From: Methylocystis sp. ATCC 49242 | GTDB lineage: Bacteria; Pseudomonadota; Alphaproteobacteria; Rhizobiales; Beijerinckiaceae | DNA: 64,000 nucleotides | Assembly: GCF_000188155.2 (NCBI RefSeq) | Contig: NZ_KE124774.1 | Coordinates: 344,735-408,734, forward strand | Reading direction: 5' to 3' | Shown: piece by piece, positions 27,900-36,432 of the stretch | Position numbering within the stretch: position 1 is the first letter of the stretch | Layout: the number at the start of each line of letters is the position of its first letter | Made by a program: the position numbers and the translations under genes | The notes under the pieces: generated by a model | Databases searched by the model: none | What the model saw: the letters and a program-made list of their open reading frames with translations, nothing else | What the model was told of the DNA's origin: nothing

Positions 27900-30764
27900 C
27901 GTGGGTGTCTTTTTCGTCGCCGCTTTCTTCGCGGGCGCCTTTTTGGCGGGCGCGGCTTTCCTGACCGGCTTCGCGTCCGCGAAGGGCGTTTCGTCGCTGT
28001 CCTCGATCACCTTCTTCGCCTTGGCCGGCGCTTTCTTCGCGGGCGCCTTCTTCTTCGGCGGGCCGCCCTTGGCGTCGATCAGCTTGATGGCCTCGTCGAG
28101 CGTCACGTCTTCCGCCGACATGCTCTTGGGCAGGGTCGCGTTGATCTTGCCGAGATTGACGTAAGGGCCGAAGCGGCCCGCGCGCACGGTGATGGTTCCG
28201 CCGTCCGGATGCTCGCCGAGCGCCCGCCCGCCCGTAGCGCCGCCGCCCGCCGCCTTCGCGGAGATCATTTCCAGCGCCTGTTCGAGCGTCAGCGTCGCGG
28301 GGTCGATGTCCTTGGGGATGGTCGCGTTGACTTTCTTCCAGTTGACGTAAGGCCCGAAACGCCCGGACTTCACCGTCACGCCGCCGCCCTCGGGATGGTC
28401 GCCGAGAGTCCGGCCGGGTTCGGAGGCGCGTCCGAAGCGCGAGCCGCCGGCGCCCGATTCCTTCTGCACGATGAGGTCGATCGCGCGATTGGCGCCGATC
28501 GTCAGCACGTCGTCGTCACGACCGACATTGGCGTAGGTCTTGCCGTGCTGAACGTATGGCCCGAAACGGCCGATATTGACGACAATTGGCTCGCCGGTGG
28601 TCGGATGTCTGGCGACCTCGCGCGGCAGCGAGAGCAGGCCGATCGCCTGCTGAAGCGTGAGGTCGTCCGGCTTGATGGTCTTGGGCACGGAGGCCCGCTT
28701 GGGCTTTTCGGCCCCTTCCTCCTGCTCGCCCTCCTGCACATAGGCGCCGAAGCGGCCGTCGCGCAGCGTGACTTCGGCGCCGGTCTCCGGATTGACGCCC
28801 AGAACCTTTACGCCCGGACGCGCGCTTTCCGCCGCGTCGCCCGTGGGCGGCGACAAAGTGCGCGTGTAGCGGCATTCGGGATAGTTCGAGCAGCCGATGA
28901 AGGCGCCGAACTTGCCGACCTTCAGAGAGAGCTGGCCACTGTTGCAGGCGGGGCAGAGGCGGGGATCGGAGCCGTCTTCCTTCGCCGGAAAGATATGCGG
29001 CCCCAAAAGATCGTTGAGACTGTCGAGCACCTGCGTCGTGCGCAGATCCTTCGTCTCGTTCACCGCCGCGGAAAAATCCTGCCAGAAGTCGCGCAGGACC
29101 TGCTTCCAGTCGATCTCGTTGTTGGAGACGAGGTCGAGCTTCTCTTCGAGCGAGGCCGTGAAGTCGAACTCCACATACCGCGAAAAGAAGCTTTCGAGAA
29201 AGGCGACGACGAGGCGGCCCTTGTCCTCCGGCATGAGGCGCTTCTTGTCGAGCCGCACATAATCGCGGTCGCGCAGCGTCGCCAGCGTCGAGGCGTAGGT
29301 CGAAGGCCGGCCAATGCCAAGCTCCTCCATACGCTTTACCAGCGTCGCCTCGGTGAAGCGCGGCGGCGGCTCGGTGAAATGCTGGGTGGCGTCGATCTTT
29401 TCGCGCGCGCAGGGCTCGCCCTGCGCCATCGCGGGCAGGCGGCCGCCATCCTCGTCCTGATCGTCGTCGCGGCCTTCCTGATAAAGTTCGAGGAAGCCGG
29501 GAAAGCGCACAACCTGACCCGTGGCGCGCAGCTCCAGCATTCTGGCGCCCGCCCTGGCGTCGATGTCGACGGTGGTGCGCTCCAGCTCGGCGGACTCCAT
29601 CTGGCTCGCGATGGTGCGGGTCCAGATCAGCTCGTAGAGCCTGGCCTGATCCGGCTCGAGATATCTCGCGATCTGCTTCGGCAGGCGGGCGGCGTCCGTC
29701 GGGCGGATCGCCTCATGCGCTTCCTGCGCGTTTTTCGCTTTCGCCGTGTATTTGCGCGGCGCGCCCGGCACGAAGCGGTCGCCATATTCCTTGGCGATCA
29801 CACGGCGGACGCTGGCGACAGCCTCGGGCGCCATGTCGACGCCGTCGGTTCGCATATAAGTAATGAGGCCCGCCGTTTCGCCGCCGATGTCGACGCCCTC
29901 GTAAAGCCGCTGCGCGATCCGCATGGTGATGGCCGGCGCGAAGCCGAGCTTGCGGGACGCTTCCTGTTGCAGCGTCGAAGTGGTGAAGGGCGCGTAGGGA
30001 TGGCGCTTCACCGGCTTGGCTTCCACCGAGCGCACCGTGAAGGTCGCGGCGTCGAGCGACTTCTTGAAATCCTCGGCCTCTTGGCCGGCGCCGATGTCGA
30101 GGCGCGAGATTTTCTTGCCGTCCGCGCCGACGAGGCGCGCGGTGAAGGGTTCGCCCGCCTTGGTCTTCAGATGCGCGACGAGCGACCAGTATTCGCGCGG
30201 GACGAATTTCTCGATTTCCAGCTCGCGGTCGCAGACGAGGCGCAGCGCCACCGACTGCACGCGGCCGGCCGAACGCGCGCCGGGGAGCTTTCGCCAAAGC
30301 ACCGGCGACAGGGTGAAGCCCACGAGATAATCGAGCGCGCGGCGGGCGAGATAGGCGTCGACCAGCGCCTGGTCGATCTCTCGCGGATGAGCCATCGCCT
30401 CCTTGATCGCGTCCTTGGTGACGGCGTTGAAGACGACGCGCTCGATCTTCTTGTCCTTCAGGACGCGCTTCTTGTTGAGGATGTCGAGCAGATGCCACGA
30501 GATGGCCTCGCCCTCGCGATCCGGGTCGGTCGCCAGAATGACCTTGTCGGCGCCCTTTACGGCGTCGGCGATCGCCGAGACGCGCTTGGCGCCTTTGGCG
30601 TCCATTTCCCAGATCATCGCGAAATCGGCGTCGGGATCGACCGATCCGTCCTTGGGAGGCAGGTCGCGAACATGGCCGTAGCAGGCGATCACATTGAAAT
30701 CGCGGCCCAAATACTTGTTGATGGTTTGCGCTTTGGCCGCCGACTCAACGATAACGACATTCAT
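27879..30764 (-). CDS. topA: DNA topoisomerase I
   Basis: Type IA topoisomerase that relaxes negative supercoils. 961 residues from MNVVIVESAAK at 30764. The TOPRIM domain is N-terminal. The active-site Tyr lies in GLITYMRTDG. One clear zinc-finger-like module (CPACNSGQL...CSNYPEC) follows. The C-terminal third carries repeated topoisomerase C-terminal repeats (GRFGPYV.., several copies). The very end is a lysine/alanine-rich tail (KKAPAKKAPAKKA), common in alphaproteobacteria, which tethers the enzyme to DNA. The frame is open 19 codons upstream but lacks homology there. Convergent with the TadG/VWA gene. Confidence 0.97.
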   Translation of the reverse strand: MNVVIVESAAKAQTINKYLGRDFNVIACYGHVRDLPPKDGSVDPDADFAMIWEMDAKGAKRVSAIADAVKGADKVILATDPDREGEAISWHLLDILNKKRVLKDKKIERVVFNAVTKDAIKEAMAHPREIDQALVDAYLARRALDYLVGFTLSPVLWRKLPGARSAGRVQSVALRLVCDRELEIEKFVPREYWSLVAHLKTKAGEPFTARLVGADGKKISRLDIGAGQEAEDFKKSLDAATFTVRSVEAKPVKRHPYAPFTTSTLQQEASRKLGFAPAITMRIAQRLYEGVDIGGETAGLITYMRTDGVDMAPEAVASVRRVIAKEYGDRFVPGAPRKYTAKAKNAQEAHEAIRPTDAARLPKQIARYLEPDQARLYELIWTRTIASQMESAELERTTVDIDARAGARMLELRATGQVVRFPGFLELYQEGRDDDQDEDGGRLPAMAQGEPCAREKIDATQHFTEPPPRFTEATLVKRMEELGIGRPSTYASTLATLRDRDYVRLDKKRLMPEDKGRLVVAFLESFFSRYVEFDFTASLEEKLDLVSNNEIDWKQVLRDFWQDFSAAVNETKDLRTTQVLDSLNDLLGPHIFPAKEDGSDPRLCPACNSGQLSLKVGKFGAFIGCSNYPECRYTRTLSPPTGDAAESARPGVKVLGVNPETGAEVTLRDGRFGAYVQEGEQEEGAEKPKRASVPKTIKPDDLTLQQAIGLLSLPREVARHPTTGEPIVVNIGRFGPYVQHGKTYANVGRDDDVLTIGANRAIDLIVQKESGAGGSRFGRASEPGRTLGDHPEGGGVTVKSGRFGPYVNWKKVNATIPKDIDPATLTLEQALEMISAKAAGGGATGGRALGEHPDGGTITVRAGRFGPYVNLGKINATLPKSMSAEDVTLDEAIKLIDAKGGPPKKKAPAKKAPAKAKKVIEDSDETPFADAKPVRKAAPAKKAPAKKAATKKTPTKKAASK

Positions 30765-30875
30765 TCGATTGTCCCGATCTGGCGGTCCCGCCCTGGAGCG
30801 CCGGGGCGGGAACATGGTCAAAATGGGCCGCGCCTGTCAAATATGAAGGCGGGGGAGGGGGAGGGAGCGCATCCG

Positions 30876-31364
30876 ATGACCAGCGAAACCGGGGACCGGC
30901 CAACCGTGGCCATGGCCCGAGAAATCGCGCCGCGGAGCCGGCGTTCCGTATATCCGGAACCCTTCGCCGCGCTGATGGACCGACGCGAGAAGCGCGCGCT
31001 CGGCGATTTCTTCGGCCTGACCAATTTCGGCGTGAACCTCACCACGATCGCCCCCGGCGGACAATCAGCGCTGCTGCACCGCCACAGCCGGCAGGATGAG
31101 TTCGTTTACATCCTCGAGGGCGCGCCGACGCTCGTGCTGGAGGACCGGGAGATCGCGCTGCAGGCGGGCATGTGCGCGGGTTTTCCGGCGCGGGGCGCCG
31201 CTCATTGCCTCGTGAACCGCACCGACGCGACCGTGGTTTATCTCGAAATCGGCGACCGCGCCGCCGGCGACGAGGCGAGCTATCCGAATGACGACCTGAA
31301 GGCTGCGATGGGCGAAGACGGCCGCTGGATTTTTACCCACAGGGATGGTCGTCCCTATGAATAG
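30876..31364 (+). CDS. Cupin-domain protein
   Basis: 162 residues with one cupin barrel. Motif 1 appears as ALLHRHSRQDEFVYILEGAPTLVLEDRE and motif 2 as GMCAGFPARGAAHCLVNRT. The two His, the Glu and the later His are the usual metal ligands. Such small cupins can be isomerases, dioxygenases or sugar-binding sensors; activity cannot be called. The start at 30876 follows a strong GGGAGG-rich ribosome site. An upstream in-frame ATG at 30843 is less likely because it precedes that site. Divergent from topA. Confidence 0.85.
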   Translation: MTSETGDRPTVAMAREIAPRSRRSVYPEPFAALMDRREKRALGDFFGLTNFGVNLTTIAPGGQSALLHRHSRQDEFVYILEGAPTLVLEDREIALQAGMCAGFPARGAAHCLVNRTDATVVYLEIGDRAAGDEASYPNDDLKAAMGEDGRWIFTHRDGRPYE

Positions 31365-31445
31365 TGCAACGCACATACTTGCCGGCGCCAGCGGCCTCCT
31401 GTAAGAGCGGGCTCAGGCGAAGCGCGTCGCGCCTTTCGCACGGAT

Positions 31446-31519
31446 GGCCTCGTGGCGGAGTGGCTACGCAGAGGACTGCAAATCCTTGTACGGGGGTTCG
31501 ATTCCCTCCGAGGCCTCCA
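31446..31519 (+). tRNA. tRNA-Cys (GCA)
   Basis: Folds as a complete cloverleaf of 74 nt including an encoded CCA. Acceptor GGCCTCG pairs with CGAGGCC, the discriminator is T (usual for Cys), the anticodon loop is CTGCAAA with GCA, and the T loop is GGTTCGATTCC. No neighbouring tRNA. Confidence 0.95.
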
Positions 31520-31638
31520 GACGCTGCGACGCATCACGGTCCGGAACGAGAAATCTCCCGGCGGACCCCCGCTAAAATGTTGAGTTGGCGCCCGTCGCCG
31601 CAATCAAGAAACTATTCCTAGCCCATCGAGAGGGAAAA

Positions 31639-31842
31639 ATGCTGCACGCTCTCATTGCCGACGCACAGGCCCGGTTGGACGAAGCCCGCCGCGAACTGCG
31701 TCTCGCCGCCATCAATTTCGACGTCTCCGACGAAGAGCTCCTCGAAATGCGCGCCAGGGCCCGCAAGGTCTACGAGGAGCTCGCCGCCCTCGACCGAAAG
31801 TTCCTCAGGAAGGGCCTGTTCGGCTTCCTGAAATTCTGGTGA
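31639..31842 (+). CDS. Small hypothetical protein
   Basis: 67 residues, MLHALIADAQARLDEARRELRLAA..., mostly helical and charged, ending in a hydrophobic/aromatic GLFGFLKFW. No family recognised. The start at 31639 has AGAGGG six bases upstream; the frame is open further but without a ribosome site. It follows tRNA-Cys in the same direction. Confidence 0.5.
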   Translation: MLHALIADAQARLDEARRELRLAAINFDVSDEELLEMRARARKVYEELAALDRKFLRKGLFGFLKFW

Positions 31843-31942
31843 TCGGCTTCGCGGCGAAAACCGCATCTTGCTTCCGGCGCTTGCGCGCCCACCATAAGTC
31901 GTAAAGGGCGCCATCGCGCGCCGCCTGCGACGAGGAAGAAAG

Positions 31943-32242
31943 ATGATCAGCCCCGATACGCCTCCTGGCGCCGAGGTCGTCTGTGTGGACGCCAGCGCCG
32001 GACCTTACGGCGACGGCGGCCTGCGGCGCGGGGCGGTCTACACGGTGGATCGCATCGCCCGCGGCATAGACGGCGGCCATGTCGTGCTGCTCGTCGAGAT
32101 TCCCCCCTGGCAGACCTACTCGCCCCCCTGGGGCGTCGTGGGAATCGGCTTCGAGCTGAAGCGTTTCCGTTATCTCGATATTCCTCGATCACTGACCGAA
32201 TTGCTCGAGACGGCGCCGCAGGAGGTCGAAGACACGGCGTGA
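31943..32242 (+). CDS. Small hypothetical protein
   Basis: 99 residues beginning MISPDTPPGAEVVCVDAS, with a beta-rich pattern (AVYTVDRIA, GHVVLLVEI, VVGIGFELKRFRYLDIP). The layout, a short strand-rich core after a Pro-containing start, recalls small SH3-like phage or plasmid proteins, but I do not recognise a family. AGGAAGAAAG precedes the start. It converges with the AsmA gene, 8 nt apart. Confidence 0.6.
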   Translation: MISPDTPPGAEVVCVDASAGPYGDGGLRRGAVYTVDRIARGIDGGHVVLLVEIPPWQTYSPPWGVVGIGFELKRFRYLDIPRSLTELLETAPQEVEDTA

Positions 32243-32250
32243 CCAACGGC

Positions 32251-34182
32251 TCACGGCGCTGGCGGTTCCGCCGTCGGCGCCGGCTCGTCGCGCGGCAGGA
32301 GCGGCGCGGCGGCGCCGGAGCGGCGGATGAAGGCCTGAGGGTCGGGCGTCAGCGAAAGTTCGTCCCAGCCGCCCGCAAGCTCGAAGGCGATGTGCAGGCC
32401 CTTGTCGCGTGGCTTGCCCGCGCTGTCCGCCTCGCCGGCGACGGCCTTGATCGACAGGCTGCGTTCCGAAAAATTGGCGGCGCCGGTGAAGGCGAGCGCG
32501 AAGCCGGGCCCGCGCGCGAGACCGTCCTCGATAACGCCGACGCCTTTCTCGAAGGCGATCGTCGCGCTGGCCTTCTCCAGCGGCGAGGCGCCCGAGCGAA
32601 TGTCCTGCGCGCTGGCGAGCGGCCGTTTTTCGAGGCGGCGCAGCGCGCGTTCGAAATCGACGCCGGCGATCTCTCCTTCCGAGAGGCCCAGCGTCGCGCG
32701 CCCGCTCAGGCTGCGCATCAGCGTCGCCATATTTTCCCCTGCGGCGTCGATCGCTACGGTCGAATCGAGCGCGCCGCCGATCGCCTGCTTGCCGAAAGCA
32801 TCCCAGAGCAGCGCGCCGGCGTCGACGCCATTGGTTTGCGCTGAGGCATGGACGGAAAGCCCGCCGTCAGCCGGCCGAAAAGCGGCCCGCGCCTTGATTT
32901 TCCCGCGATAAGCCTGCGCTTGCGTCAGGGCGAGATCGAGCGCGCCGTCGCGGAGCGTGAGGTCGAGCGCCGCGTCGTCGATGGTGAGACGACCGAGCCG
33001 GGCGTGAGCCGCGTCGATATGCATGTCGACATCCGCGCCCGAGAGGTCGGGCGGATCGAAGGCCTCGCGGCTCCATTGTCCGTCCGGCGCAAGGAGCGCC
33101 GGGGCGTCGGACAGCATGGGCTTGAGCGACACGAAATCGCTTTTCAGCGCGCCTGTGAGGTGGAGGCGTTCATCGTCCCGGCGCAGACCCAGCGCGCCGG
33201 CAAATTCATTGCCGTCGATGAAGAGACGCAACTCTTTGAGCTGGGCCTCGCGCGGGCCGAGATAGGCCTGCGCGGAAAATTGCGCGTCGCCGAAGGGGCC
33301 GGGCAGGGGCGCGGAGAGGCCGAAGACCCCGAGCGCTTGCCGCACCGAGGGCGACGACCCGGCGACATGCCCGTAGAATCGCGCGTTGAGGCCCGTCTGC
33401 GCGACGCCCTGCGCCTCCAGTCGCACGCTCTCGCCGTCGAGCCGGGCAGTCGCCACCGATTGCTCGCCGCGCAAAAGCATGGCGGGGCGCGCGACCCACA
33501 GCACGGTCTGGAGCCGCTCGCCCCGCCAATCGAAACTCGCGGTGAAGGTCGCCGCCTCGCCGATCCTGCGCCAGTCCAGCGACGCGTCGATCCTGTCGGC
33601 CGCATAGTCCTGTCCGAGACGCCGGACGCGCAGGGAGCCGTCGACGATGGCGATGACGCCGAGCCGCACATTGTCGGCTTTCTGCGCTTCCGGCGTCGCC
33701 GGCCGCGTGGCCGCCGCGCGCGCCGCGGCGCCGGGCGCGTCGATCGGCTTCTGGTCCAGATCGAGTCTCGCGCGGGGTCTGACAAGGGCGAGCGAATCTA
33801 CCTCGAGGCGTCCGGCGAAAAGCGGAAACAGTTTGAGGACGCCATGCAGCTGGTCGGCCTCGATGATCAGCGCGCCATTACGGTCGGCGAAGGCGACGCC
33901 CTGAATTGAAATGTGCGGGCGCGGGGTCAGCGAGAGCGTCGTGCGGCCGCGCGTGGCGACGTAAAGGCCGGACGAGGTCTGCAACTGGCCGGAGATGGCG
34001 TCGAGCAGGGCGGTCGGAGAAAAGAGCCAGGGCGCGAGCGCCGCCGCCGCTGCGACGACGCCGACAAGGATCGCGAGGGCGGCCGCCAGAAACCGCGTCC
34101 ACCCCGAGCGGAGCGCGCGCGCGAATCTGCCGCGCCTTCTTAATTCAACATTGGTTTGATCGCGTTCCGCCGAGGGCGACAA
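32251..34182 (-). CDS. AsmA-family protein
   Basis: 643 residues. The N-terminus is a cytoplasmic basic stretch and one transmembrane helix (FLAAALAILVGVVAAAAAL, about 32-50). The rest is a long periplasmic beta-rich part with the AsmA pattern (..RPHISIQGVAFAD.., ..LDLTLRDGALDLALTQAQAYRGKI..). AsmA-like proteins are bridge-type factors that influence outer-membrane assembly and phospholipid transport. The start is TTG at 34182 with AGGAGC upstream; no ATG or GTG is available nearby. Single gene. Confidence 0.88.
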   Translation of the reverse strand: MSPSAERDQTNVELRRRGRFARALRSGWTRFLAAALAILVGVVAAAAALAPWLFSPTALLDAISGQLQTSSGLYVATRGRTTLSLTPRPHISIQGVAFADRNGALIIEADQLHGVLKLFPLFAGRLEVDSLALVRPRARLDLDQKPIDAPGAAARAAATRPATPEAQKADNVRLGVIAIVDGSLRVRRLGQDYAADRIDASLDWRRIGEAATFTASFDWRGERLQTVLWVARPAMLLRGEQSVATARLDGESVRLEAQGVAQTGLNARFYGHVAGSSPSVRQALGVFGLSAPLPGPFGDAQFSAQAYLGPREAQLKELRLFIDGNEFAGALGLRRDDERLHLTGALKSDFVSLKPMLSDAPALLAPDGQWSREAFDPPDLSGADVDMHIDAAHARLGRLTIDDAALDLTLRDGALDLALTQAQAYRGKIKARAAFRPADGGLSVHASAQTNGVDAGALLWDAFGKQAIGGALDSTVAIDAAGENMATLMRSLSGRATLGLSEGEIAGVDFERALRRLEKRPLASAQDIRSGASPLEKASATIAFEKGVGVIEDGLARGPGFALAFTGAANFSERSLSIKAVAGEADSAGKPRDKGLHIAFELAGGWDELSLTPDPQAFIRRSGAAAPLLPRDEPAPTAEPPAP

Positions 34183-34296
34183 GCGCTCTTGCTCCTACGC
34201 CAACTTTTCTTCGCCTTGTCGCGGCTAAGCGCGGCGAGAAAGTGGCGGAGCGCGTAAATCCTGCTGAACGGGAGCGCCCCGGGACAGCCGCCTGGA

Positions 34297-34339
34297 GCGC
34301 GTTCAGGAAAAGTGTCGGCGGTTTTCCGTTCGAACGCGC
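34297..34339. repeat. Palindromic dispersed-repeat element (rhizobial type)
   Basis: Two nested stems: GCGCGTTC/GAACGCGC (34297-34304 and 34332-34339) and GGAAAA/TTTTCC (34306-34311 and 34322-34327). The layout resembles the short palindromic intergenic repeats found in many copies in Rhizobiales genomes. I see only one copy in this window. Confidence 0.6.
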
Positions 34340-34356
34340 GACAAGATATGGAGCGG

Positions 34357-34394
34357 GACCAAATCCGGCGAATTCGAATTCGCCGGATTTGGTC
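34357..34394. repeat. Perfect 38-bp palindrome
   Basis: Both 19-nt halves (GACCAAATCCGGCGAATTC and its complement) match perfectly with no loop, centred at 34375/34376. The last base is also the final base of the DUF2865 stop codon. No T-run follows on either strand, so it is not a standard terminator. It stands 17 nt from the dispersed repeat. Confidence 0.85.
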
Positions 34395-35383
34395 TAGAGA
34401 TCAGCGTCCCGGCGATGGCTGTTGCGGCGATGGTCGTTGTTCATCACCGCGAGTCGTCCCACAGGCGTTTTCAGCGCGCGCTCGATCGCGAACAATGCGC
34501 TGCGATTCGAGAGCGGCACATCGCGAGTCTCGGCAAGAGCGAGGAAGTCGGACTGCTTGAACGGATAGCGGCTGCCGCGCTTTACCACGCGAATACCCTG
34601 CGGCGTCACCACAGTGTCGCCGGGGCGCAGCGTCGAATCGCCGAGGAATGCGCTGGTCACGCCGAGGCTGTCGACGGCGGACTGGCAGGCGCAGCTTCTG
34701 GACCTGGCGTCGGCCGGATTGAGGCGGGCGACGAGCTGCGCGTATGTGTCGCCGCCCCTGGCCGCCTTTGCGTCCTCGATCCTGTCGGAGCCGGCCGCCA
34801 TCACGAAGAGCTGGGGCTGCGCTCCGGGACAGAGCCTTTCGCAGGTCGCCTGCTGGGCCGGAATATCCGACTCACGGTACAGTCTCGCGACAGGGAAGTA
34901 ATAGCCGTCGCAGCCGCGCACGCAGATCGTGCGGCGGCTCGTGGCCGCTGTCGTCTTTGGCGTCGTGGCGGAGGCTTCCGCGAAAGAGAGGGTCTCGATC
35001 CCGGCGGGGCGCCGCAGCGCAGCCGCGTCACGCTCCGTCGTCGACTGTTGATGGCGGCCGACGACGCGCCGGCGCGCCTGGGCGTCGCGCGCGTGATGTC
35101 GCCATTTCGCGTGCCGCGCGTGCCGCCGATAGCCGTAATGGCTCCGGCTGGCGCCCGGGCCGCGCAGATAGCCGTTGTAGGGCAGCGTCGGGACATAGGC
35201 CGGCGAACCGCCGCCGAAAAGCGCGTCGAATAACCCGTTCGCGGCGAGGCTCTCCGGCGCCTCCAGGCCGAAAACGGCGACGCATAGCAGGGCGAGCGCG
35301 GCGCCGAGCGTGATGGCGGTTCTGGCGCGGTCGCTCCTGACGCGGGCGATGGTCGCAGCCTTGGGCAGGGAAGGCGAAGTCAT
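34394..35383 (-). CDS. DUF2865 domain protein
   Basis: 329 residues. An N-terminal hydrophobic signal/anchor (TAITLGAALALLCVAVFGL, about 23-41) is followed by a His/Arg-rich linker. The DUF2865 core has TICVRGCDGYYFPVARLYRE.., the CERLCPGAQPQLFVM stretch and CACQSAVDS. Six or more conserved cysteines suggest a disulfide-bonded periplasmic domain. The family is restricted largely to Rhizobiales and has no assigned function. The stop codon coincides with the edge of a 38-bp palindrome. Confidence 0.85.
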   Translation of the reverse strand: MTSPSLPKAATIARVRSDRARTAITLGAALALLCVAVFGLEAPESLAANGLFDALFGGGSPAYVPTLPYNGYLRGPGASRSHYGYRRHARHAKWRHHARDAQARRRVVGRHQQSTTERDAAALRRPAGIETLSFAEASATTPKTTAATSRRTICVRGCDGYYFPVARLYRESDIPAQQATCERLCPGAQPQLFVMAAGSDRIEDAKAARGGDTYAQLVARLNPADARSRSCACQSAVDSLGVTSAFLGDSTLRPGDTVVTPQGIRVVKRGSRYPFKQSDFLALAETRDVPLSNRSALFAIERALKTPVGRLAVMNNDHRRNSHRRDADL

Positions 35384-35499
35384 GACGCAAGCTCGCGGTA
35401 ACAGAAAATTAACTTTCTCTTCTCGAATGAATACAACGCGAGCGTGACAGTTTCAAGCTTATCGCCTCGTCTGCGCTTGAATTAACCCATAAAAATCAG

Positions 35500-35940
35500 T
35501 CAGCGACGGCCGACGCCCGCGACCTCGTCGCGCAGCGCGCGCAATATCTCTTCGACGTAGAAAGGTTTTTCGACGATCGCCCGGTCGAGATGCGCCTCCG
35601 GCAGGCCCGCCCTACCGCATCCGGTAGTGAAAACGAAAGGCAGACCACGCGCGGCGATGGCGTCGGCGACGGGGTCGATCTTTTCATGCCCGATGTTGAC
35701 GTCCAGAAGGGCGAGATCAAATGAGGCGTCGCGGGCAAATCGCAACGCTTCCGCAATGTTGCGCGCCGCGCCCGCGACGACGAGCCCGAATTCGACGAGT
35801 GTTTCCTCGAGCGCCAGAGTTATGAAGGGGTCGTCCTCGACAATCAAAATCCGTCGCCCGAGCAAGGGATCGCTCGCGCTTTGCGGGGCATCGCTCGATG
35901 TCCCCGCCGGACGGAAATCGGGCGTGTCGGACACTGACAT
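35500..35940 (-). CDS. Single-domain response regulator
   Basis: 146 residues containing only a receiver domain: acidic pair in ILIVEDDPF (about 35-37), phospho-acceptor Asp80 in LALLDVNIG, Thr in FTTGCG, and Lys in IVEKPFYVEEIL. A 28-residue polar N-terminal extension precedes it. No output domain, so it would act by protein contact or as a phosphate sink, like many single-domain regulators of alphaproteobacteria. No kinase is adjacent; the hybrid kinase at 48736-51078 is 13 kb away. Confidence 0.93.
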   Translation of the reverse strand: MSVSDTPDFRPAGTSSDAPQSASDPLLGRRILIVEDDPFITLALEETLVEFGLVVAGAARNIAEALRFARDASFDLALLDVNIGHEKIDPVADAIAARGLPFVFTTGCGRAGLPEAHLDRAIVEKPFYVEEILRALRDEVAGVGRR

Positions 35941-36008
35941 GATGTAATGGTGCGGCGGAATGCCGCGTATGTCCAGTATTTGCGCGCGTCAGTTGTAAAA
36001 TGAAGCCT

Positions 36009-36407
36009 TCAGCGACCGCCGGGCGCAGCGCCGTCGCGCCAGCGCGCGAGGCCCCACGCCGCCCAGATAGCGAGGGCGATCCAGGAGATGATCGTCAGGC
36101 CGCCGCCCATAGGCGCCGCAAAGGGGAAAAGTTTTCCGCCCAGATAGACCCGCGCCGCGAGATCGGCGGAGAAGAGCGTCACGCCGGCCTGCAAGGCGAG
36201 GCCGGCTGCGGCGAGCCAACGCTGCATGGGCGGCTCGCTGCGCGCGAGCGCCGCGAGCGCCAGTCCTGCGCCGGCGTGGATCATGAGGAACTGGCTTGCC
36301 GTCGCGAGCAGCGGATTGGCGTCCACATGCGCCGCGGCCGCGGCCAGCGAGACGCCGGCGGCGCCCTGAAGCGCCGCGATCATCGCAATGAGGAGAACCG
36401 ATCTCAC
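36009..36407 (-). CDS. DUF423 family membrane protein (YgdD-like)
   Basis: 132 residues with four hydrophobic segments. The family pattern ..FLMIHAGAGLAL.., ..LFSADLAARVYLG.. and ..APMGGGLTIISWIALA is visible. Function of the family is unknown. The start is GTG at 36407. It follows the glycosylphosphotransferase gene by 25 nt on the same strand and could be cotranscribed with it. Confidence 0.85.
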   Translation of the reverse strand: MRSVLLIAMIAALQGAAGVSLAAAAAHVDANPLLATASQFLMIHAGAGLALAALARSEPPMQRWLAAAGLALQAGVTLFSADLAARVYLGGKLFPFAAPMGGGLTIISWIALAIWAAWGLARWRDGAAPGGR

Positions 36408-36432
36408 AAGCGCTCCCCGGTCTGTGCGCGGC

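Noticed and set aside
27816..30870. Very long plus-strand open frame running through topA into the cupin gene
   Set aside because: Antisense to topA. Only the last 162 codons (from 30876) form a real protein, the cupin, which has its own ribosome site.
34357..34394. Rho-independent terminator for the DUF2865 gene
   Set aside because: The palindrome is perfect without a loop and no T-run follows on the minus strand.
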